Below are positions 1-5,191 of a stretch of DNA of 5,191 nt, in pieces. Made by a program: the position numbers and the translations under genes. The stretch is from an uncultured Ureaplasma sp. (lineage in GTDB: Bacteria; Bacillota_I; Bacilli_A; Mycoplasmatales; Mycoplasmoidaceae), in NCBI GenBank assembly GCA_902782585.1, contig CACZNK010000056.1:1-5191 (forward strand). Reading direction: 5' to 3'. Within the stretch, counting starts at the first letter, position 1; the number at the start of each line of letters is the position of its first letter. Under the pieces are notes generated by a model. The model ran no database searches, was not told the origin of the DNA, and saw only the letters and a program-made list of their open reading frames with translations.

Positions 1-2
1 AA

Positions 3-2180
3 ATTATGAACAATTCAGTTAAATTTTTACACTTCATTTATTGTTTAACAACCCCATGTTATGGACTTTATAATCAAAATTATCAAAAAACATATATCAC
101 TAATAAACAAATTCAAAAAAATTTGATTTTTGCTAAAAATTTAAATGAAATTAAGCAAGTAAAAAATGATTTTTCCTTATCACAAGTTGTATATTGACAT
201 GATAATTCTCCAGCTGGTGAAGTAACTAACATAAATACCCATCAAGTTGATTTTAGTATGAATACTAAAACTATATATGGATCAGTTAATAATTTTGGAG
301 AAAATAATTCCCATACATGAATTAATGAAATTATTCAAACATCACATGTTGATTCTGTTAATAATTCAGGAGCATACACATATGGAAATGTTGGTTATGA
401 TTCAAAAACAAGAACACCAGCATGGAACAAAATTTTAAAAGACTATATAAACTTATATATTCCTACTTCCCAATATAGTTGAACTAGTCTAACTCCATCA
501 ATTGCTATAGATTGTAAAAATATCTGAAAACCATATGAAAAAATTGCTGAATTAACTGGTAAAAAAGTTTTTCAAAATGGAAATCAGTCTGATTACATTT
601 ATAGTAATAATGAACCTATAAGATTTATTAAAGGAATTAATAAAGGATTAACTAATAAAAATTACAATGTATATGCAATTCCTTATACTTTTGTAAAAGA
701 GGTTCAATATATTTATGTTATTTACAACTATGTTAGGCGTTATGTTTATAGTTTACAAACAAACGATAATCCAAACAAGACTTCATATACTGAAAACGTT
801 GATAATTTGGTCAAATTATCTAATCCATTTGTTAATATTTTTGATCCATGTCAGTTATTAACCATTGATCATGTTAATTATAATAATCACCAAATTGTAT
901 TTGGAATTAACAAAGACATTGCGAGTTTTGTTAATGAATACAAAATTTTATTAGAACAAAATCAAATGATTAATATTTCATCCAATTTAATTTCTAAAGC
1001 TAAAACATATAAAATCGGTAATATTAGACAACTTATAAATATTTATGATCAATTAAAAAATATTCTTAATTTAAGAATTAATTATGAGATTTATGATCAA
1101 AATAATAATCAATTTAAAAAACAATTTATTGATGTTAGTTTTGATGATTTACTTTACATGAGAAAAGCAATTAATATTAATCAATATCAAGATAAATATC
1201 CTTTTAAAATAAATTCAATTGATGTTTTGGGATATGAAGATAAAAACATATGTTTATTAAAAAGTAAAAATAAATTTCAACCTAAATGATCAACTAAACA
1301 TATTAATAATAATGGTGAATATTTATTTATTGATAAACCTCAAATAGGTAATGTCATATTCAATGACATTACTTCTAAATATAACAATGTGTATCCATCA
1401 ATGATTTCTAAAGAGGAAATCCTTTATAAATTTTTTAGTTTATATGATGACAACTATTATCCTTTGGATATATCAGTTATTGATGATTCAGATATATCAA
1501 TCATTGCTAATGATTTAACTGGATCAATTAATATAAAAGTAAAAACAAACAAAGGATATATTGAAAAGAATTTTAATAATTTTAAAATCTTTGATATTGA
1601 TAAATTTACTAATATTGATGCATGTAAAATTCAATATGGACTAATTACTAATAATGTTAGTAAAGCAATAATTAATCAAATATTGATTGCCAATAATTTT
1701 GATCTTGAAATTTTAAATAATATTGATTACTCAATAACTAATACTGATATAACTAAAGGTGAAATTACTATTAAAATTGATTATGTTAAAAATGATATAT
1801 ATAAACCAATATTGAATAAAAAGATAAAAATTAGTAATTTTTTATGTATATATTTAACTCAAAATAACAATGTTAATATCCTAAAGAATTATCAACCTAG
1901 TGAAATTACAAATGAAATATTCAAAAACTATTTAATTAATATTTCTGATGGATTTAAAAGTTTGTATATCAATGATTTAAAAATTAAATTAAAACCAAAT
2001 GATAAACAAAATCAATTAGTGGCTGAATTAACATATGGTAAAAATAAAGATAAATTTGTCTACAAATTTATTGATAAAAACAAAATATCTAATTATATTT
2101 GTTTTGGTTTATTAGCAATTGGTGTAATTGTATTAATAATTGGTCTTAGTCTGTATAGAAGAAACAAGTCTGCCAAATAA
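3..2180 (+). CDS. Large membrane-anchored surface protein, 5' partial, function unknown
   Basis: The frame is open from the window edge to the TAA at 2178-2180 when TGA is read as Trp. In-frame TGAs lie at 195, 318, 480, 525 and 1287, and TGG is also used at 423. The first ATG is at 6, but only five bases precede it and the N-terminus (MNNSVKFLHFIYCLTTPCYG) is a poor signal peptide, so the real start is probably further upstream. Counting from that ATG there are 724 residues. The body is rich in Asn, Ile, Lys, Asp and Tyr and poor in Cys, with no enzymatic motif I recognise. Near residues 698-717 there is one strong hydrophobic helix (ICFGLLAIGVIVLIIGL) followed by a basic tail (RRNKSAK). This implies a large extracellular part and a short cytoplasmic tail. 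Three repeats precede the helix. A surface or adhesin-like role is inferred only from this architecture. The 3' end overlaps convergent mtaB by 48 bases. Confidence 0.85.
1348..1372. repeat. Perfect 10-bp inverted repeat inside the surface-protein gene
   Basis: The left arm GTAATGTCAT (1348-1357) and right arm ATGACATTAC (1363-1372) are exact reverse complements around a 5-base loop. In RNA the stem could extend by a G-U and an A-U pair. It encodes part of GNVIFNDIT and lies about 20 bases before the first protein repeat. No T-run follows, so it does not look like a terminator. In DNA this AT-rich a stem of this length can arise by chance. Confidence 0.6.
1395..2072 (+). repeat. Three degenerate protein repeats, lipoprotein-17-like, in the surface protein
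   Basis: Three units of about 60-66 residues can be lined up by eye at roughly 1395-1592, 1647-1841 and 1893-2072. Each starts with a helix-like segment (SMISKEEILYKFF, NVSKAIINQILI, PSEITNEIFKNYL). Each continues with an ND/TD-x-x-(G) turn flanked by beta-like strands (IIANDLTGSINIKV, ITNTDITKGEITIKI, LKPNDKQNQLVAEL), then a charged hairpin ending in an aromatic or hydrophobic strand. This pattern recalls the repeated 'lipoprotein 17 / variable surface lipoprotein' domain of mycoplasmas (Pfam PF04200), whose core is often like ANDxxGTLTV. The similarity is recalled, not computed. The DNA of the units has diverged, so these are old protein repeats and not recent tandem duplications. Confidence 0.5.
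2050..2071 (-). terminator. Candidate weak terminator for the minus-strand operon
   Basis: A perfect 10-bp inverted repeat (arms 2050-2059 and 2062-2071) forms an AT-rich hairpin with a practical loop of four bases. On the minus strand it lies about 60 bases past the mtaB stop codon and is followed by a T-rich run (CTTTATTTTT). That is the right order and distance for an intrinsic terminator. The stem has very few G-C pairs, and the sequence also codes for the third repeat of the opposing surface protein, so the call is tentative. No better candidate was seen near the mtaB end. Confidence 0.3.
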
Positions 2181-3458
2181 TTTATTATCAACATTTCTAT
2201 TAATTAAAACATCATATAATTGGTTATGTAATTTCTTTTTTGTTTTCACATAAACTTTAAAGAAATATTGAGAATGACCTACTTGGATATTTTTTAAATT
2301 ACTATTTTCAAACCAAACTTTAACTTTTTTATTAATAAAATTATTAAGATAATTTTTAGTACATTTATTAGCTAATTCAGAAATTTTTTTAACTCTTAAG
2401 AATTTAGTTTTAGTATCAATTTGATTCGACTCAAAACTGCCTCTTGTATTTTTTCTTACCGAATAAGGAAAAATATTTATAAATGAAAAATTAATTTTTT
2501 TCAAGTTTTTAACACATTCTTTAAAAATTTGATCTGTTTCATTATTGTAACCAACAATATAATCAGTTGTAATACTTGCTAAAGGATTTTTTATTCTTAT
2601 GTATTTACATAGTTCATAAAATTGATTTATAGTATATTTACGATTCATAGATTTTAATATCTTGTCATTTGCTGATTGCAAACATAAATGGAATTCTTGA
2701 ACTCAACGAGATTTGTTTTTAGTGATTAAATCAATGATTTGTTTGTTAATTTGAAATGGTTCAATTGATGATATTCGAACCCTAAAATTACCATAAAGTT
2801 TATCAATATCTTTTAATAGATCATAGAATGTGTAATTTTTATCTTTATAACCAGCAGTATTAACTCCAGTTAATACGATTTCATAAAAATTTTTACTAAC
2901 TAAACTCTTAATTGTTTTTAAAACTTTAGTATGACTTAGTGATCTTTGCCGTCCTCGAGCATATGGGATTAAACAATATGAACACATAAAATCACAACCA
3001 TCTTGAATTTTAATTACTGCACGTGTATTTTCGCAAAATGAATAAACTGGAAATTCTTCAAACTCTTTTTCATGTGATAAATTATTAACCTTAACAATTT
3101 GTCTTTTATGTTTATAAAAAGCATTTATTAATTTTGGTAATTGTTTTTTAAATTTATTACCTAAAATAATATCTCCATGAAGAGTTGAATATTCACTATT
3201 AATTTGACTATAACAACCAATAATTACTAAAACTTTAGCATATTTTCGTGCCCGATTAATCATGTTACGGCATTTACTATCAGCTCTTGAAGTTACAGTG
3301 CATGTATTGATAATACAAATATTAGATTTTTTATAATCTTTAGTAAATTTAAAACCATTTTTGATCATTTGATCAATAATAGCAGTAGATTCAAATAAAT
3401 TAACTCTACATCCTAGATTAATACAACTAAATTTCTTTTTTTGGTTCTTCATATTCAT
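2133..3458 (-). CDS. mtaB: tRNA (t6A37) methylthiotransferase, MtaB/YqeV type
   Basis: This is a radical SAM enzyme that adds a methylthio group to N6-threonylcarbamoyladenosine at tRNA position 37, giving ms2t6A (family knowledge). The 441 residues match the usual family length once TGA at 2703-2705 is read as Trp252. The N-terminal methylthiotransferase domain has Cys17 (NLGCRVN), Cys53 (NTCTVTSRAD) and Cys82 (GCYSQ), the ligands of the first iron-sulfur cluster. The radical SAM motif is CDFMCSYC with Cys155, Cys159 and Cys162, followed by PYARGRQRS. Later landmarks are HLCLQSANDKILKSMNR (257-273) and FPYS (330). The C-terminal 65 or so residues look like a diverged TRAM/OB domain. INLGCRVN and the TRGS after FPYSVRKN favour MtaB over MiaB. 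The ATG at 3458 overlaps the upstream gene by 32 bases. An ATG at 3452 is equally possible because neither has a good Shine-Dalgarno sequence. Confidence 0.95.
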
Positions 3459-4080
3459 CTAATTTATCAACTAAATTAGATGTTGCTTTTTTACCAATGT
3501 AATCAGTTGGTGAACAATTATCAAGTTTATCTTGCATTTTTTTAAATTCTTTATCAGACATCTTGTTATTTTGTTGATTTTTTTTCTTATTAATTTCAAT
3601 TCCATTTTTTCTTAAATAAATTTCTTTATCAATATGGAATCTTCCATATTTATATATACCAATTGTAAACAATGACATAACCATACAACTAACAAATAAG
3701 GTGATACTTCATGTTATTGTTCATTCTACTGGTAAACATACAATAATTGTTGAAACTACTAATATTAATGAAAATATAATGACACTTGAAATAAATCAAC
3801 CATACCATTTATGGTTTATATGGAATTTATACGGAAGAATAATCCTTGATTCAAAATATAAAAACACAACTAAGATTAGAAGTGAAACAACATTACAAAT
3901 AATTATTGGTAATTGATAATCCAAATTTGGATTATTTTTATTTGTAAAAATAAGTGAAATTGCTAATCCTAGCATTGAAACAAAATTACATACTAAAAAT
4001 ATGTAATAAGTATAACTTGTTTGAAACTTATTAGCCGGTGCAGAAGTATTTGATTGATTATTTAAATTATTTTTGCCCAT
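3427..4080 (-). CDS. Four-helix integral membrane protein of unknown function
   Basis: Three in-frame TGA codons (3796, 3721, 3709) are Trp95, Trp120 and Trp124, giving one 217-residue protein. I do not recognise the family. A polar N-terminus of about 20 residues (MGKNNLNNQSNTSAPANK) is followed by four predicted membrane helices near residues 25-46, 57-76, 96-116 and 122-144. The third contains FSLILVVSTIIVCL and the fourth has Trp at its start. The tail of about 70 residues is highly charged and presumably cytoplasmic, with lysine-rich (INKKKNQQNNK) and acidic (VDKLDEYEEPKKE) stretches and possible coiled-coil character. There is no signal peptide, ATP-binding motif or transporter signature. 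The ATG at 4078-4080 overlaps the nusB end by 14 bases and is preceded only by a weak TTAAAG. The stop falls inside the mtaB start region. The packing indicates co-expression with nusB and mtaB but not a function. Confidence 0.88.
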
Positions 4081-4474
4081 CTTTAATAATTTTATCTAAT
4101 ATAGCATTAATAAATTGTTTATCTCTAACTAATCCACGATGGTCACATGTTTTTAATGCTTGGTCAATAATTACATTAATTGGTGTATCTAAGGCATAGA
4201 ATTCACTCAAAGATGATAAAATAATTGTTTTAGTCAATACATTTATTCTTTGATATGTCCAAGTTGGATTTAATCTTTTTGTAATCTCTTGTTCAAATTT
4301 TTTGTAATAATCAAAATAGTATTCTAAAACTTTTATTTGATCTCGATCAAAATTATCATTTTCAAAAGCTTGTTTAATAACCAAATTTTTATTTGATGTA
4401 TGATTAATAACTACATCTGAATATATAATATTCAAAACTTGAATTCGCTTCTTCCAACGTGCGTTATTATTCAT
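4067..4474 (-). CDS. nusB: Transcription antitermination factor NusB
   Basis: NusB pairs with NusE (ribosomal protein S10) and binds boxA RNA to support rRNA transcription (family knowledge). The protein is 135 residues, the normal size for this all-helical family. It begins NNNARWKKRIQVLNIIYSD, like the (R/K)-x-x-AR-x-x-x-(L/I)-Q-x-L-Y start of NusB. Its C-terminal half carries the family pattern: W72 and a helix leading to LSEFYALDTPINVIIDQAL (88-106), then DKQFINAILDKI (118-129), equivalent to the usual KFVNGVLDKI. Both Trp codons are TGG, so no recoding is needed. The ATG at 4474 has no obvious Shine-Dalgarno sequence. It follows the upstream stop by 14 bases, just after a hairpin. The position downstream of efp and a yqhY-like gene supports the call. 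Confidence 0.92.
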   Translation of the reverse strand: MNNNARWKKRIQVLNIIYSDVVINHTSNKNLVIKQAFENDNFDRDQIKVLEYYFDYYKKFEQEITKRLNPTWTYQRINVLTKTIILSSLSEFYALDTPINVIIDQALKTCDHRGLVRDKQFINAILDKIIKDGQK

Positions 4475-4486
4475 ACAAATAAAATA

Positions 4487-4505
4487 TATTAGTCAAAGAC
4501 TAATA
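4487..4505 (-). promoter_or_regulatory. Hairpin at the end of the yqhY-like gene, just before nusB
   Basis: Read on the minus strand, TATTAGTC-TTT-GACTAATA is a perfect 8-bp stem with a 3-base loop. It covers the last codons and the TAA stop of the yqhY-like gene. The next bases (TATTTTATTTG) are T-rich and lead straight to the nusB ATG, 12 bases after the stem. The structure could slow RNA polymerase, act as a leaky terminator or affect nusB translation. The T-run is interrupted, so it is not a standard strong terminator. The hairpin is seen directly; its role is inference. Confidence 0.45.
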
Positions 4506-4788
4506 CAATATTAAGATTCGAAATGTTTAAATTTAAATTGATGTATAAACTTAATTTTTTTATATAGTCAACAACTATACTTCCATAAAATTGAGTTTTG
4601 TTATTTTTAACAAATTCAATAATTAAAATAGTTTTTGACATTTCTTCAATTTGTTGTAACTCAACATTCTTTACTTGAAAATTACTATCATATCCTGCAA
4701 GCATAAAAATTGATTTTTTAATCAATTCATTAGTAAGACCAATTGTACCTTTATGGTTTTTATCAATAATTTTAACTTCTTCCAACAT
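4489..4788 (-). CDS. Asp23/Gls24-family (YqhY-like) small protein
   Basis: From the ATG at 4788 the protein has 99 residues and no membrane helix. It fits the Asp23/Gls24 pattern loosely: an early GTIGLTNELIKKSI like the family's G-x-I-x-(I/L)-x-x-(E)-V-(I) start, a beta-rich middle (KTILIIEFV), a helix-forming YGSIVVDYIKKLSLYI segment, and a final strand (LNIVLVFD) like the family's V-x-V-x-V ending. Much of the support is positional, since in many Firmicutes a yqhY gene lies directly before nusB. The exact cellular role of YqhY is unsettled; links to envelope stress and fatty-acid metabolism have been suggested. The ATG overlaps the efp end by 17 bases and has a partial ribosome site (ACAGG) just upstream. 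A TTG at 4809 in the same frame would add seven residues (LIQKQAN) but is a weaker choice. The protein is short and diverged for the family. Confidence 0.65.
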   Translation of the reverse strand: MLEEVKIIDKNHKGTIGLTNELIKKSIFMLAGYDSNFQVKNVELQQIEEMSKTILIIEFVKNNKTQFYGSIVVDYIKKLSLYINLNLNISNLNIVLVFD

Positions 4789-5191
4789 ATTTGCCTGTTT
4801 TTGTATCAACTATAACTTTTTCACCTGTTTTAATGAATTGTGGTACACTTAATTCATAACCAGAGGTTAATCAAGCCCTTTTTTGAGCGTTAGTTACACT
4901 ATTACCTTGAATTGCATCTTCAGCACTGGCAATTGTGCAAATAACTTGATCCGGAAGGCTAACACCTAATATTTCATCGCCATACTTATTAATAGTAACT
5001 TGTGTTCCCTCTTCAAGTAATTTAACTTCATTTTCAATTTTCTTTTTATTTATTTCAATAGTTTCAAAAGTTGTATTATCCATAAACACATAGTTTTCCC
5101 CATCATTGTATGAATAATTCATTTTAATAACATCAACCATTACTTTTTCAACTTTTTCACCAGTTAAAACTTCAATAGTAATTGCGCCTGT
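4772..5191 (-). CDS. efp: Elongation factor P, 5' end beyond the window
   Basis: EF-P binds stalled ribosomes between the P and E sites and restores peptide bond formation at polyproline stretches (family knowledge). The 139 residues present cover the end of the KOW-like domain I and OB domains II and III. They include MNYSYNDGENYVFMDNTTFE, a clear match to the family's M-Q-(Y/F)-x-Y-x-D-G-(D/E)-x-(Y/F)-x-F-M-D signature. They also include LLEEGTQVTINKYGDEILGVSLPD and a domain III end, VPQFIKTGEKVIVDTKTGKY. A Trp encoded by TGA at 4871-4873 lies in KRAWLTSG. The usual length is about 185, so roughly the first 45 residues, with the modified-residue loop of domain I, are missing because of the window edge. 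The stop at 4772-4774 overlaps the next gene's start. The gene is probably the first or an early one in the operon; its promoter is outside the window. Confidence 0.95.

Noticed and set aside
807..1289. Separate gene of 160 codons on the + strand
   Set aside because: It is in the same frame as the sequence before and after it and is bounded by TGA (Trp) codons, so it is an internal piece of the surface-protein gene.
2231..2266. Possible + strand terminator stem ATTTCTTT/AAAGAAAT
   Set aside because: The 20-base loop is long, the stem is all but free of G-C pairs, and no T-run follows the second arm.
2133..2705. mtaB as a pseudogene split by a stop
   Set aside because: The interruption is a TGA (Trp) in a region where the MtaB family runs on without a break; the total length is normal.
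3361..3380. Two TGATCA palindromes close together
   Set aside because: They fall in conserved mtaB coding sequence (IDQMIK) and are easily explained by codon choice.
3631..3650. Nine-base inverted repeat AATATGGAA/TTCCATATT
   Set aside because: It lies within the coding sequence of the membrane protein, has a two-base loop, no T-run and no link to a gene boundary; chance is likely.
3701..3916. Open frame of 71 codons on the + strand
   Set aside because: It lies antisense to the four-helix membrane protein gene, has no recognisable product and no ribosome site, and is explained as a shadow frame.

Overview
The window is AT-rich chromosomal DNA from a mollicute (Mycoplasma/Spiroplasma/Mesoplasma-type bacterium). 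Ten in-frame TGA codons split otherwise continuous, recognisable genes. Reading TGA as tryptophan (genetic code 4) turns the fragments into full-length proteins. The exact genus cannot be fixed from this sequence; a Spiroplasma/Entomoplasma-like origin is a guess from the general look of the proteins.

Layout. Positions 3-2180 (+ strand) hold the 3' part of one large gene for a surface-type protein with a single C-terminal membrane anchor. Its start lies outside the window or, less likely, at its very edge. The last third of the ectodomain contains three degenerate repeats of about 60-66 residues. These resemble the repeated domain of mycoplasma variable surface lipoproteins.

Positions 2133-5191 (- strand) hold a tightly packed gene set. 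In transcription order it is efp (elongation factor P, 5' end cut by the window), an Asp23/Gls24-like (YqhY-type) gene, nusB, a four-helix membrane protein of unknown function, and mtaB (tRNA methylthiotransferase). Neighbours overlap by 14-32 bases or are separated by 14 bases, so they are probably one operon with translational coupling. The efp / yqhY-like / nusB order follows a known Firmicutes arrangement. Functions in the operon are translation (EF-P), transcription antitermination (NusB) and tRNA modification at position 37 (MtaB), plus two proteins with no clear role.

The two transcription units converge and their coding regions overlap by 48 bases at 2133-2180, so neither has an intergenic terminator. 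No stretch over 300 bases is gene-free. I saw no RNA gene, insertion sequence, CRISPR array or phage gene. The least explained parts are the surface protein and the four-helix membrane protein. Nothing here clearly shows a new multi-gene system.
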